A stretch of 64,000 bases of DNA, taken from positions 4,746,548-4,810,547 of the forward strand of contig NC_092704.1 in NCBI RefSeq assembly GCF_964275005.1, given 5' to 3'. Source of the DNA: Diadema setosum (Eukaryota; Echinodermata; Echinoidea; Diadematoida; Diadematidae). Numbering within the stretch: position 1 is the first letter of the stretch; the number at the start of each line of letters is the position of its first letter. This document shows positions 1-11,540 of this stretch, piece after piece. The position numbers and the translations under genes are program-made. The notes below the pieces were generated by a model. It was not told the origin of the DNA. It was given only the letters and a program-made list of their open reading frames with translations, and did not search any database.

Positions 1-161
1 TCACACAAACGTGGAAACGCAGTGGGATTCATATGACATAATTTCCTGTTTTTATGTGGTGCCATGGATAGAGCTCCAAATGGTTGATTGCATCGAGGAG
101 AGCATGAAACTCGTTTCAGGTCTGGAAAGTCGGTCAATTTAGAGGAAAGCCTATGACTCAC

Positions 162-245
162 CGATCAAACTCGTTGACTGGAAAAGATGCGGGCGAGGAG
201 ATGGGCTGTCGGCGGTAGATGTGTACATGGCATTGTCGACGGAAA
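162..245 (-). CDS. Candidate internal exon, unknown protein (partial gene leaving the window on the left)
   Basis: An 84-nt open segment on the minus strand lies between an acceptor-like site (tgcttttcag, AG just before 245) and a strong donor-like site (GATCG followed by GTGAGT at 161-156). In the frame that starts TT/TCC/GTC it reads Ser-Val-Asp-Asn-Ala-Met-Tyr-Thr-Ser-Thr-Ala-Asp, followed by a Ser/Pro-rich stretch ending Ser-Leu-Ile. Codons in the first half follow the RNY pattern typical of coding DNA. The exon would start after two bases were supplied by... one base of a split codon and end with one base of the next. No family is recognised. A second frame is also open. Any downstream exons would lie beyond position 1. 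An AT-rich microsatellite sits directly upstream of the exon, inside the presumed intron. The splice sites and codon pattern are seen; that it is a real exon is inference. Confidence 0.3.
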
Positions 246-311
246 CTGAAAAGCAGGCTCGTCCAAAAGTTTTTTTTTCCTGAGCACACACAGACACAGG
301 TATAGGAAATA

Positions 312-476
312 CAATATATAATATATAACATATAATATATAATATATAATATATAATATATAATATATAATATATAATATATAATATATAATATATAATA
401 TATAATATATAATATATAATATATAATATATAATATATAATATATAATATATAATATATAATATATGATATATAAT
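312..476. repeat. (AATATAT)n heptanucleotide microsatellite
   Basis: About 165 bases of nearly pure 7-bp AATATAT units, followed by a short TA-rich decay region to about 515. It yields long spurious reading frames of Tyr-Ile-Leu repeats on the minus strand; these are not genes. Confidence 0.95.
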
Positions 477-559
477 ATGTATATATATATATATACATAA
501 ATATATATATATATAAATCTCGTCTGATTTGCCAAATATTTAAAAAATAAATAATTAGA

Positions 560-1034
560 TTCACTTTTCAATAGTAATCACAATGTCCTATATTTGTAAA
601 TTTTGTTAACACGAGATATACCACAGAATATTTATGATAATATTAGATTTTACATTGTACATTTTACATTACATTGGTGTTTCATTAACTATATTGCTAA
701 AGATAAACAAAATACAATTCATGATTGTTGCAGCGCAAAAAATCTCTTTATTTTTAGAATATCTCAACAACATAAGAAACAACGACCAAATGATCTTATT
801 TACTTTGCATATCGACGTTCATGACGGATTGTATATTATACTGCTAAGAGGGTTAGATCGCTTTTCATTGTCAACACTTTGACTGAATTCTCATGTAAAC
901 TATATGTAAGTACGGCCTATACATAACATGTAAATAGAAAAGAAGCTGGTGATATCTGCCCCAGGGACATTAGGCCTACTGGTGCCCATTTGAGATAGAA
1001 TCACATTTCGGGAAATGTATCGCAATACGTACAG
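560..1034. other. Gene-free AT-rich stretch
   Basis: No splice-bounded open frame and no inverted repeat seen. The last 60 bases run into a retroposon-like tail. Confidence 0.6.
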
Positions 1035-1082
1035 AATAAAGGTATTCATTCATTCATTCATTCATTCATTCATTCATTTATT
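1035..1082 (+). repeat. (TTCA)n tail, possible non-LTR retroposon 3' end
   Basis: The sequence reads 'cagaataaaggta' and then at least nine ATTC/TTCA units. An AATAAA-like word followed directly by a 4-5 bp microsatellite matches the other tails in this window and is the usual look of the 3' end of short non-LTR retroposons. No body with a reverse transcriptase frame is seen. Confidence 0.45.
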
Positions 1083-1084
1083 TA

Positions 1085-1840
1085 TTTTTCATTTCCAACA
1101 GATATATATTACAGAAATTGAATACATAGTTTTCATCATAATATAAAATAAAGGATAAGTTTACATAAACATGTTGGAAATGGGGAGGAATGCTAAAAAG
1201 CTGGGCTTGAAGGGTGCATTCCCCCCCCCCCCCCACACACACACGTGATACAAGAAATGAATGAATGAATGAATGAAAAGTAAGAAGACCGTTTTGAGAG
1301 TTGAGATAATTATGTGAATAATTACCTCACCATCACCCTCTATCTTCATTATGATATTTTTTTCCTAATCATCACCCTTTTATCATTATAATCATTTTTT
1401 TTTACTATATCTTTATTAGTATCTATAACTATATACGCAGAAGAATATAAAACATGCATAATGTTCAGCTCTTTTCCATATTCTGCTAAATGTATGTATG
1501 TAGGTTTTCTGGGTTGCCACCTGTTCAAGCATCTGCTTATAGTCCAGCCCTTCTTCTGCATAGTTTCTTAGGTAGGCCCTAATTATTTGCAAATTTGTTA
1601 TACACTGTACAATATTTTGGTAATGGAATCAATTTACACATTTACACATCTTCGAATCATGTATATTGTTATCTATACATTGATAATTATTTCATGTGAT
1701 ATTATGACATGATGTGGAATATAATCCTGATATACGTTGTCACTATTTCTTCTTCACTTGCATATTTTTTCTCACCGCAAAATTTCCTTCACTTTTGTGT
1801 CATGATGTTTATTGTTTAGAGTGGTTATTATTTGGCACTC
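1085..1840. other. Gene-free stretch with a poly-C/CA run
   Basis: Contains a run of C then (CA)n near 1220-1245 and (TGAA)n near 1257-1276. Nothing coding is supported. Confidence 0.5.
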
Positions 1841-1977
1841 TTCTGTGGGCTCGGATGGACGCCAAAACCCTCTCAATGACCTTTGACACTCACGGGAAGA
1901 GCACTGCGAGACATTGACTGGACTGCCTGTTTGGCACAAAGCCGATGACAACCCACCAGCTATATACGCGAGACTCC

Positions 1978-2126
1978 CCATGTCCCATCAGGGAGGTTTC
2001 CCACCTCCCTGGTCCCATCCTCTGGCCGATCGCACAGACACACCTCTCCACCTTGCTCCTCAGAACACGACCAGCCAGCGTCCGCCGTGGCTGCCGTCGC
2101 CCCGCCGCTGCAGCCGACAACGGTAA
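1978..2126 (+). CDS. Weak candidate exon in a GC-rich patch, unknown protein
   Basis: In an otherwise AT-rich area, 1840-2130 is GC-rich with balanced codons. A plus-strand frame from the ATG at 1980 reads Met-Ser-His-Gln-Gly-Gly-Phe-Pro-Pro-Pro-Trp and continues Pro/Arg-rich for 48 residues to a TAA at 2124-2126. That TAA lies within a possible donor (ACAACG/GTAATG). An opposite-strand frame is also open, so strand is uncertain. The patch contains a perfect 9-bp hairpin (1989-2011) of a type repeated elsewhere in the window, which argues it may be repeat-derived rather than genic. No family recognised. Confidence 0.15.
1989..2011. repeat. Short perfect hairpin CAGGGAGGT / ACCTCCCTG
   Basis: Arms at 1989-1997 and 2003-2011, 9 bp, perfect, with a 5-nt loop. 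The identical arm pair occurs at 23543-23566. Confidence 0.85.
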
Positions 2127-2575
2127 TGGGAGAACCACATGATCAAGCGTGTCTGTTTTTGCCAACAACTGCCGCCCGAGCGCTGCTTTTCCATCTGGTT
2201 TCCCCCCTTTTCCCATCAATACCATACGCTAGATATCAGAAATTATAATAATGCCGGCAATCTCAACTACGTGCCAGCAAGAAAGAGAAAGAGAGAAAAA
2301 AAAATACAAAAACATTTCGTACTAAAATACTGGATAGTATCTTATATGTCACTGTTTAATGTCGTGGAAATCACGCTTCTTTCAACGCGCATCATCGAGT
2401 GTAATGATTGTATTTGCCAGAGGACGATTTTTTTAAAGTCTTGTCAAGCGTTTTTTTTTTTTTTTAAATCAAGGAGGAACTTTACATTGTCATTACGACT
2501 GGAACTTGACAAAAAGAAGCATGCTACTGAACACTTATGTGACGCAAAATATATGCTCATAGACATTAGTGCTGT

Positions 2576-2583
2576 TGGTTGTT

Positions 2584-2614
<31 letters not shown>

Positions 2615-2618
2615 TTCT
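2576..2618. repeat. (TTG)n microsatellite
   Basis: TTG/TGC triplets encoding poly-Cys or poly-Gln in spurious frames. Confidence 0.9.
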
Positions 2619-2829
2619 CGATAAGATTGAAAAGTTGAAAGCACCGTTATTTTCAGTTCAAATGTAGCTCGTAGAATGTTGTAGAACAACATAGAAAATA
2701 CTTTATTTGAAAAAAAAAGTATTCTATGCCATCATGGAGAATTTTCGATATTTCAAAGCAAATGATACACAATATTATTGACAGACAATGATATTGTGAT
2801 GAAAGACAATTTTTTCCATACTTTAATCT

Positions 2830-2830
<1 letters not shown>

Positions 2831-2868
<38 letters not shown>
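2831..2868. repeat. Poly-T run of 38
   Basis: An uninterrupted T run; it could be the reversed poly-A of a retroposed sequence, but no body is recognised beside it. Confidence 0.9.
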
Positions 2869-2872
<4 letters not shown>

Positions 2873-4732
2873 GGAGACAAAACAGATCTTACACACAAGG
2901 CCATAAAAGAAAGTCTTGCTCTGCGTCTAGTCGCGCTGTAAAGTGCTTCGGTTGCGTCTTCGCCGACTGGAAGGGAGGGGAGGGGGAAGAATAGAATCGG
3001 TTTTAAATATGTGTCGACATACACCATCCGCCAACCTCCTGGTTTTCTCATCTTGGACCATGACGTCATGGACATGTTATGATTCGGAATAATATTTTAT
3101 GATGAGTAGGTGCCAGCATTGTCACTCGAAGTACTTCATACCCTGCATTATACTGTTTCATAGGCTGTTGAGGAGGGAGATATTTTGTAATATTGCACTC
3201 CCGACGACGACTCCAACAATGCTGCAGCGAAAATGACTCCCACATAAGGCATGCAATCCGAGAGGCTGTTAGAACTCCTGAGGAAATTAATTGTGGTTTC
3301 CGATATACAATCTTGGTATCAAATTACCACATTTCAGATAGAGTTTATTGGGGATTTTGATCCCCCTCTTCTCTCCTTGAATTGCGTCGTTGATATAAAA
3401 CTGTCTTTAAACTGCGGTGAAGTGTTTGCTGTAAACTTTTTTCCCTTTCCAAATCATCTACAAACTTATTTTGAAACATGGGAATCATCTCTTTTCTTTG
3501 TTTCTACTAGTTCTGTCCATCTTCAGCTTTTAAATGGCGAACTAAAATTGGTTGTGAATGAAATGTTGTTTACAACATAACAAGACAATGTACAACCTCA
3601 CCTATTTTGGCGATATTGTATCGACTATTCGCACATCACAGTCAGTTTTCGCTTCTATATCTAGTATATCATTCCAACCGCTAGTGGGCAAAAAGCATTG
3701 TCATTTTTGTAACTACCATGATCATTATCATCACTATCATTAAACTTTTGGACGTCGTCATCGCTATTGACCGTGACGTAAACTATGACAATGATGTAAC
3801 CTTTTTATCGTCAGTATATTTACATAACTTTCTGCTTTTCTTACATCATATAGGCTGCATGGTTAACATCATAATTTTCTTATCAAAAACGATACATTTT
3901 CGGAGCCCTGGGTTGTGTCATCGGTTTTCATTAGATTCCAGATACAAGACTTACCTATGCGTAGATTTATGTACAAAGGTGTATGTCTATGATCATGGAG
4001 ATATGTTTGAACATTTAAGTACCCACGTGCCACCAAAAGAGTTAATACCCTTCTGAAGTCGAGAAGACTCTATTTTTAACGATCGACCTTGCTGGCACGC
4101 GTCGAAAGCCTGCTGCTGCCTTCGCAACAGCTGTAGCAGCGGGCAAGCTTTCGGCCGCCAAGTCGTAGCGAAAGCCACATTTCTCACGTGGCGCCAGGTT
4201 GCTTCACAGCGCATTGTACTATACAACGTACTTGTAGGACTATAACACAACAGTTTTGATAAACCTGATTTGCGCAAATATAGAAAAAGAAGAACGAATG
4301 TATAAATACATTACTTGTATCCTCGTAATTGTTACTATCATTATTATTATTATCATTATATCTAGTAGTGGTAGTATTCATTTTATTTTCATCAAATGAA
4401 ATGGCCTGTTTGTTTCGGACGTTCGTCAGATTCGTGCTCAATCAGGTTCATACCATAGAGCAAGGTGAATCCTTAATCAAATTAAAATACTTTAACATTC
4501 ATGGGCAAGCGAAGACACGTATACGTAACATGATACCTTGGTATTATTAAACGTGTATGTTTCACTGTTCTGAAATTTGATTTCATATAATTACTCCAAA
4601 CAACTAAAAACTAGTCTGATATAGCCCCATATCATCGTCATTCAAATTGGTAATATTGTGGGTTTTTATTTTTTATTTTTACAAAGATTCCAATCATAAA
4701 CATTTATGACATTAGTGTCCTATCCGAGCACA
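2869..4732. other. Gene-free stretch
   Basis: A minus-strand donor-like site (ACGCATAG/GTAAGTC near 3957-3950) is present but has no convincing exon before it. A GC-richer patch at 4080-4200 carries no frame I can support. Confidence 0.5.
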
Positions 4733-4733
4733 C

Positions 4734-4842
4734 ACACATACACACACCATTATCATCATCATCATCCGAGCACACACACATACACACACCATTATCATCA
4801 TCATCATCATTATCATCATCATCATCATCATCACCATCACTA
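4734..4842. repeat. Compound microsatellite, 32-bp unit twice, then (ATC)n
   Basis: A 32-bp unit starting CCGAGCACACACACATACAC is repeated in tandem (4735 and 4767), followed by (ATC)n to about 4842. Confidence 0.9.
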
Positions 4843-4859
4843 ACACTAGAGGGCCTACC

Positions 4860-7190
4860 ATTTTGTGATACACTCGGTCACAATGTAGTGTTATCTTCTC
4901 TGATTTCATACGAAATATTGATGCCTTGTAAACAAAATCCAGATCTTTCAGCCAAAGATCTTCATACTTGACTTGTATAACCGTCTCGCTTTGTACTTTT
5001 TATCCACACTCATAGCCGTATCTTACGTACTTGTCCCGACATGTGGCTGTTACTTGATGAGCAAGAAAGCCGTGACAGTTCAAATGATAGTAATCTGTCA
5101 TCATGTTGGCTTCTCGCATTTCTCACAATCTTACCACTCTGACCATAACAGCCGGTTAAATCATCACCGACCCCGCTGCCATGGCAACGTACGACAGGGA
5201 CGGATGAGAGTCGCTGGACCTAATTCTCCCCCAGCAGATGAGGGGAAGAGAGGTGGTGAGGAGAGGGTCTTATACTCGTTATCCCATCATACACTGGAGC
5301 TTTGTTGAAAGAGGGACGGTGTGGTAAATGTTGATCACCATTTCAGAAAGCATCGATATCACTTACTTCGGGTGTGGTCGATACCACCAAATAATAATTG
5401 TGAAAGCCGATTCTTACATTGTCTTTTAAGAAGTATACGTATGCTTAATTGTTAATAACTTAATTAATACTTAATTCCTACTTAATAATGAAGTATGACT
5501 ATTACTTTAATCCAATTTTGTTTCATATAATTGTATCATTAGTATATGATTACTATTTATACGTTCTGACATCAATTTCTTTATGTATACATAGTTTTTG
5601 TTTGTTTTTGTACTTCATTTGTTCGAATAAGTTATTGATTTTCATATTCCTATAATTGTATAATGTATAGGTCTTCTTGGTCATGTAGCAGTGCAATGAG
5701 TACCACTTTTGAGGGACTTCTAGAGGCCACTTTTATTTTAGTTTGTTACCATACTAGAAAGTCGACACAAACATGTACTTTATAAAATCTACTTCCCGAC
5801 TAGCCTGAAGAAAGTGAATAAGTATAACAGGGGACAAAATTGAGAGGGATGATATCTATACAACATTGCCTAAAATTCAAAGAAATTACATTTCATCCAT
5901 GAACATAGACTGTGAGTAGTCTATATTCTCATATTATTTTCTCCATTGTAGTTAAAAAGGATTCATCCATGAATAGTATTCCTGCAAATTTGTAGTTGCT
6001 TTGAGAATAAATTGAAGGACAAAAAATGAAAACACGTGTTTAGTTTAAGTAAATGTAATTAGATATAATGAGCAAAATGTACAAATAAAAAGAAATAAAC
6101 ACATACATAAAGAAATTCAATGAATAAATTGATAAAATGAATGAATAAATACATAAATAGATAAAAATGCCCTTTTCTTTTCTCTTGTTCTTTTTCTTTC
6201 TCCCAAACTCCTTTTGGAGTATTCTCCCATTAATTGTCCGACCTCACTTCTCTTTTTTTTTTCTTCTCTCTGCCAGTACAATTTTCCTCTTTCCCCATAT
6301 CTCACAGAGAAGGCAAATCATCAGCTGAACTCCATCAATTTCATGTCACAAGAAACACTGCATTTAATAGTTCGAGTTTAGAGAAACTACATTTGCGCAA
6401 AGATATTTACAAAACTTCTCGAGTACTTTTAAACATGATCACAATAAACTGACACTATTTACAATTGCATCTTTCCTCGTGTGTCCAGTACGCTACACAT
6501 TACACTGACTTAAAGAAGATAGCAAATCGACACAAAACTTTCTGCTTCATCATCTGAGAAAAATGTCTGCGGGGGTTCTGAGTTGATTAATTTGAGTTAA
6601 AAGTGTTCGTGTACAGTATCTCGTATTATACGCACGATCTGAACTGGACACAGATCAGATAGCTCTACGTAAGAAGTGGAAACGTACTTGATAAGTGCCT
6701 TTAAAAAATCGGTACACATTCGATGCAAATACACGAAGCTTTGCTTTCTTGGTTTGTGACTGTATACTTACGGAGTAATACTGCTTTTAGTGACGTAAGT
6801 ACAAACTTTGGCAGTTTACAAATTATAATTCTGTACTCTTCCTTAGCATATGGTATACATGTATGCAAGCGCTGTAAAAGTACAATTAGTGTTGCAGCTC
6901 ATAGGAATGATTTTATTGGTAACCATCATTCGATATATCGATACGCAGATTATTACCTGTATTTTAAGAACAGCTTTCATGAGGGTATGACTTCCTATTG
7001 CATAAGAATGTTCAAATGGACAAAAACACAACAACAATAAACAAGCCCAATTGCATATTATGTGAATTGGCAGAGTTCTTGTATTCTTTTTTCATCCCCC
7101 AAATCGTGTTCTAGGGTATTTTGTCAAATTACGCTTTCATCATCCCTGCATGTTTTGTTTTGTTTTGTATTTAATTTCACTGACTAAGTT
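4860..7190. other. Gene-free AT-rich stretch
   Basis: Only short open frames with poor codon balance. A GC-richer patch at 5150-5260 has no paired splice sites. (AATA)n-like runs lie near 6080-6160 and a pyrimidine tract near 6170-6290. Confidence 0.5.
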
Positions 7191-7460
7191 AAAGGGAATA
7201 TCCCCAAATTTCTCCAGCGTTCGTTGACCTATTTCTACTCGTAATTCGGAGAAGACATTCGTTCGGATGGAGAAAGAACTCTTTTTTTTTTTCTTCCTTG
7301 ATGTCGCATCACAAATATAACTATGTTGACCTTCATGCTCAATGTAGATGGATACAAGATAACGTCACCATTACGCCATTACCTTTTGTACTATTTAAAC
7401 CCTATTCATGGCATACAAACTGCCTTCATCAGACGAACGGACGTTAGTTTGACACTTTTT

Positions 7461-7893
7461 CATACTACACTCTAAGAAAAAAAGGTTCTTTTGAGCACCA
7501 TTAAATGGTTCTCAGCACTGTCACAATAGCGACACCCTTTTAGGTGCTCGTGAGAACCTTTTCTAAATGGTGCTTGTCGGCACCTTTTGCAAAAGGTGCC
7601 CATTAGAACCTTTTTCCCGATGAAATGGTGCTCGTGAGTACCATTTAAAAGGTGCCCATGGGCACCTTTTTGACTAAAGATGGGCACCTTTTTGACTCTT
7701 TTCAAAAGGTGCTCATGAGAACCATTTCATTGGAAAAGGTTCTAATGGGCACCATTGTTAAAAGGTGCTGACAGGCACCATTTAAAAAAGGTTCTCACAG
7801 GCTCCAATAAAGGTGTCGCTATTGTGACAGTGCTGAGAACCATTTAATGGTGCTCAAAAGAACCCTTTTTTTTTCTTCTTAAAATGTAGTATG
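7461..7893. mobile_element. 433-bp iterated-word hairpin (mariner-type foldback MITE)
   Basis: The whole element is one long imperfect palindrome. Outermost 9-bp arms are CATACTACA (7461-7469) and TGTAGTATG (7885-7893), followed inward by TCTAAGAAAAAAAGGTTC and its diverged complement. The interior is built from short words, AAAGGTGC, AAATGGTTC and GAGAACC, repeated many times in both orientations; about 7665-7690 is the turn. TA dinucleotides at the ends and the 'TACACTCTAAG' terminus are consistent with a non-autonomous Tc1/mariner-like element. There is no coding capacity. A truncated relative lies at 12071-12206. Structure is seen; the mariner assignment is inference. Confidence 0.8.
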
Positions 7894-8124
7894 TGAATTG
7901 ATGTCTGTGTATTTTTGATGTGTTTCACATGCAGTGCTGGTAAGGTGCTTCACTGGCACCATTCTTAAAGGTACATTACCTATCTGCATTGAAAATGTGC
8001 ATCACAAACTCATTTGAAATGAAATGAATTCATCTGAATTTCATCTCATCAGTCAAACATACGTTCAAAACATTAGCAATACATCAGCATATCATACATT
8101 ATCATTGACACTGGAAAAAAAAAA

Positions 8125-8535
8125 TAGCAAGGATAACACACCCATGCACACACAGTTTCACAAGTATGAATATATGTACATGACATTCACCAATATTTTT
8201 TTCATGAAACAATAACTGAAAACCATAGAAATTTGCTCTTTCACAAATTCGCAGAAATGTATTTATTCACCTTCACTTTTACAATCTAAAGGGGAGGTTT
8301 GTATTTGTCATGTTATAATCTGTCAAATATTCTTAACAAAATATTTTCATTTGTTCACTAATTTTTTTCCACAATATTTGTCATTTGTGTACCGAGCAGT
8401 TCTTGAAACACCATCACACATCTCTGTACAGATCATGAAATAGCAAGAGGTGCATCAGGCTTTTGAAATACATAACAAAATTTCTAATTCTCTGTGATAT
8501 ACATGTAATTCCTGCATGGATGAGATACAGTAATT
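8125..8535 (+). repeat. First copy of a diverged direct duplication
   Basis: Shares ordered blocks with 9070-9730: 'cacacagtttcacaag' (8149 and 9098), 'aggtttgtatttg' (8295 and 9495), 'caagaggtgcatcag' (8444 and 9640) and 'gtaattcctgc(a/g)tgg' (8505 and 9700). Offsets are about 949 bp before and 1196-1200 bp after the 247-bp MITE carried only by the second copy. No coding content is seen. Confidence 0.65.
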
Positions 8536-9069
8536 GTGTAAGTCATAAGATAGGCAGAAGGCAAGTACATTACCTGCTTAAGTAGTATGAGGTACTTTTT
8601 CCACATATTTGCTAGTTTGTTCGGTGTTGTTGTTTTTTTTTTTCCTTTTAACGCATATTTGTCCTAAAAGCAACTACAAAGGGCAGGAAAACAATTCCAT
8701 TAAACAGGACCTTTGGTATTGTCACAGAAAACATACATTATATTGCTGGTACTATATGATACTTCGGATAGGATAAGCTTTACACTTCTTCACTTCACTT
8801 CACTTCACATTCATAACGTCGAGTACTTGAATTAACTTATCTTTGTATACGAGTGACCTTTTTTTTGTTGTTGTTGTTCTGTAATTTGAAAGCACCTTAG
8901 ACACATCTATACAACTGCAAATACAAGAAGAGTATCAATTCAGGTTAACGAAATCATGACTTCTGACAATTTACAGCATGTCCTACGAAAACACACACAA
9001 AAAAGAAAAGAAAAGAAAAGAAAAGAAAAGAACACATTGTTTTATAATGAGAAGGATAATAAGAATCCC

Positions 9070-9730
9070 AAGGGGAAAAGAGCTAGGATACCACACCCAC
9101 ACAGTTTCACAAGCATGAATGAACAAAATTCCTCAACCATGATCTAAAATATATAACATTGGGAATCGATAAAATTTTGAAGAGTTTGATAGCAAAAACC
9201 GATAAGTCCATTTTTGAAGATTTTGAAGTACGGTCTCTGTCATAAAGTACAAAATAATACCTTTTAAACTATATATTGGTTACTACATATAAAGGTACAT
9301 TTTTGAAGTTATGGTCAAAAGAAGCAAAAATTTTATTATTGTTCTCTTTATTTTTCTTGACCTGTAATCGTAAATATCTCCATTTGGCAAATATGGACTT
9401 ATCGGTTTTTGCAAACAAACTCTTCATTTACACTTTTTTTTTAAAAGCAGAGCAACAAATTCATTAGAGTAAACTATATGCAGGCCTAAAGCCAAGGTTT
9501 GAATTTGCTGTCCTATAACCTGCCTATGACAATAATATGTTGTTAGCTTTTGTCATTTTGTTCACCAAATTTGCCAACAATCTTTTAAACACCACACATG
9601 TACATTTTGTATTTCTGCAAAAGCAATATAAACTGGTGACAAGAGGTGCATCAGTGCTTTGAAATAAATTACATAATCTTCAATTCTCTACACAATACGT
9701 AATTCCTGCGTGGGTATAAATGCAATAAGT
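9070..9730 (+). repeat. Second copy of the diverged duplication, interrupted by a MITE
   Basis: Diverged copy of 8125-8535 with the insertion at 9179-9425. The two may be members of a longer interspersed family rather than a true local tandem duplication. Confidence 0.65.
9179..9425. mobile_element. 247-bp MITE with ~38-bp terminal inverted repeats
   Basis: Left end reads GAAGAGTTTGATAGCAAAAA followed by CCGATAAGTCCAT. The reverse complement of the right end reads GAAGAGTTTGTTTGCAAAAA followed by the same CCGATAAGTCCAT. The interior is AT-rich and non-coding. The target-site duplication is not clear. The size matches the extra length of the second duplication copy, which supports the boundaries independently. 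Confidence 0.85.
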
Positions 9731-10100
9731 TTTACCAGTCTAGGTGCAAACTTTAAAAGTGTGCAGAAATCGACCACACAATGACTGGAGAATCATAAAG
9801 AGCATTTTCCTTTTGTGCTTTTAAAGTTTAGAACTATGAATGACTCCACTTCTCAGATTGGCATCTAGTCTGATCTCATAACGTCTACCCCCCCCCCCCC
9901 ATACAGTTGATTCAAAGCTGTTAAATGCAAATTATAGTGAAACATTATAAGTTGCAAATACTGTATTGGGATCATGCCAAAACATGTGACCCTCCATCAC
10001 ACAAACCAACAAAAAGTCGCCTGACATGAATATTTGGTTGATGGCAGATTCTGAAAGAGCAGCTATAAAATACACTATAAGTCAATGCAAATGAACTTAC

Positions 10101-10143
10101 CTACCCTATCTACATATTTCTCAAAGGTTTTCTCTGGCAGCAT
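10101..10143 (-). CDS. Candidate first coding exon of an unknown minus-strand gene
   Basis: An ATG at 10143 opens a frame reading Met-Leu-Pro-Glu-Lys-Thr-Phe-Glu-Lys-Tyr-Val-Asp-Arg-Val, then one base, then a near-consensus donor (GGGTAG/GTAAGTT, GT at 10100-10099). The charged, aromatic composition looks protein-like. The frame is open for several codons upstream of the ATG as well. A possible non-coding first exon with a strong donor lies 1.3 kb upstream (ending at 11456), next to a CpG-rich stretch, so the two could be exons 1 and 2 of one gene. No downstream exon was found between here and 7900, and no family is recognised. The minisatellite at 10164 sits immediately upstream of this exon. 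Confidence 0.28.
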
Positions 10144-10163
10144 CAGTGTGTTTTCTTTGACTC

Positions 10164-10540
10164 AGCTCATTCTTGGCTAGCGTAGGTTTCTGGTCGATGC
10201 TGTCAACGGGCTATCGGGCTAAAACTGTCATTCTGATCGATGTATTCTTTTGGTCACCCAGCTCATTCTTGACTAGCCCATCGGTTCTGTTTGATGCTGT
10301 CAACGGGCTATCACAGGCTGTCATTCTGGTCGATGTATCGTCTTAGCCACACAGCTCATTCTCGACTTGCCCAGGGTTCTGGCTGATGCTGCAAATGGGC
10401 TATCCCGGGCTCTTATTCTGATCGATGAATTACTGTGGCCGCCCAGCTCATTCTTGGCTAGTGGTAGGCCTACGGTTCTGGCCGATGTTGTCAACGGTCT
10501 GTCACGGGCTGTCTCTCTGATCAATGTAGAGTCTACCTTT
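10164..10540. repeat. Minisatellite, four ~92-96 bp units
   Basis: Units start with AGCTCATTCT at 10164, 10260, 10353 and 10445 (periods 96, 93, 92). Each continues with a 'gttctg.tcgatgctgtcaac' -like core, 'gggct' and 'tcattctgatcgatg'. Divergence between units is roughly 15-25% by eye. One plus-strand frame is partly open across units 3 and 4, giving a repeated Ser-Ser-Phe-Leu...Val-Leu-Ala-Asp...Asn-Gly-Leu-Ser-Arg-Ala pattern, but stops in units 1 and 2 make coding unlikely. Confidence 0.85.
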
Positions 10541-10659
10541 TTCCCTAACCGCACCAGCGACCCAAACACGTACGTACTGCTTCATCGTCCCGGCCAGAGT
10601 TACTTGTTCCCTGGTTTCTGTGCATGTTGGTGTGTCCACTTCCCTGATATATGAATTGA

Positions 10660-11455
10660 AAGATACAATAGACCTACACCGCGTTAATAAAACAATGTCA
10701 TTGCTATAATTCGATAAACAGAACACGGCATTACACGGCGTGACTCCTCACTAAGAACAAGCCTGAAAACATACTGAAGAGATTTTGACCTAACAGTTAG
10801 GCCTACTGGGCTGTAGACAGACCTCTATTGGCTCTAACGTTAACACTGACAGTTATATGGACTTATAACTGCTACATTGTAACTTATAAGCTTCTAACAT
10901 TAGAACAAATTTCCTTATTGCATGTAGACGGTATAGACCTTACCCCGGGGCGCTCCTTGTACACAGTTATCTTTGCGTTCGGCGTTTGGGCTATGTTTCG
11001 GAGTTAGTAGACTCTATTTTTAATAGGCATAGAAATGTCTAAACGTTACATGCATACCTAGCTAAAACTAGCCTAAGTAACTTAGCCCGGCCCAGTCGCT
11101 GTAAGAACGTGACAGCCATGCTCCGGCCCCGCACGGCGTCTGTTCGGGCTAGCCCATGAGCCATTGCTATGCCAAATTTCTAATTGTAAAGTGTCAGCTC
11201 AGCCTAACATGTTATTGATAGATCTGGATCTACTGTACCTGGTAAACATTACACAAGATAGCAGCTTCGATCAAATTAGATCTAACATTAGGATCTAGCT
11301 AACCGTTAACTGTTAAAGGTTAATCACTGACTGAAAACGAAAACTGAATGATGAATCTAACAGTAACACGTAACATTCTAACTTGATTTTGTACCAACGT
11401 CGAACGAATGTCATCTAAAAATGAGATAAAACCACATTAAAACTAAAAATCTTAC
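10660..11455. other. Presumed intron, no gene seen
   Basis: Rich in 'taacgtta' and 'taggcctac' words. No open frame of interest. It would be the first intron if the exons at 10101 and 11456 belong together. Confidence 0.4.
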
Positions 11456-11540
11456 CTCTTCTCCTAAATTGTGATGACTGCCATGGCGAAAATGGAATTG
11501 ACAGTGACACGTTTCCAGTCCACTTTGTCAAAAGTAATGT
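11456..11540 (-). other. Possible non-coding first exon with strong splice donor
   Basis: On the minus strand the sequence ends GAGAAGAG/GTAAGATT, a near-consensus donor with GT at 11455-11454. The only ATG nearby (in 'cgccATGGCAGTC') opens just five codons before TAG, so this would be 5' untranslated sequence. The upstream limit is a guess. The adjoining CpG-rich stretch would be the promoter. Confidence 0.3.

Noticed and set aside
151-571. Long Tyr-Ile-Leu-rich minus-strand frames
   Set aside because: Products of the (AATATAT)n microsatellite.
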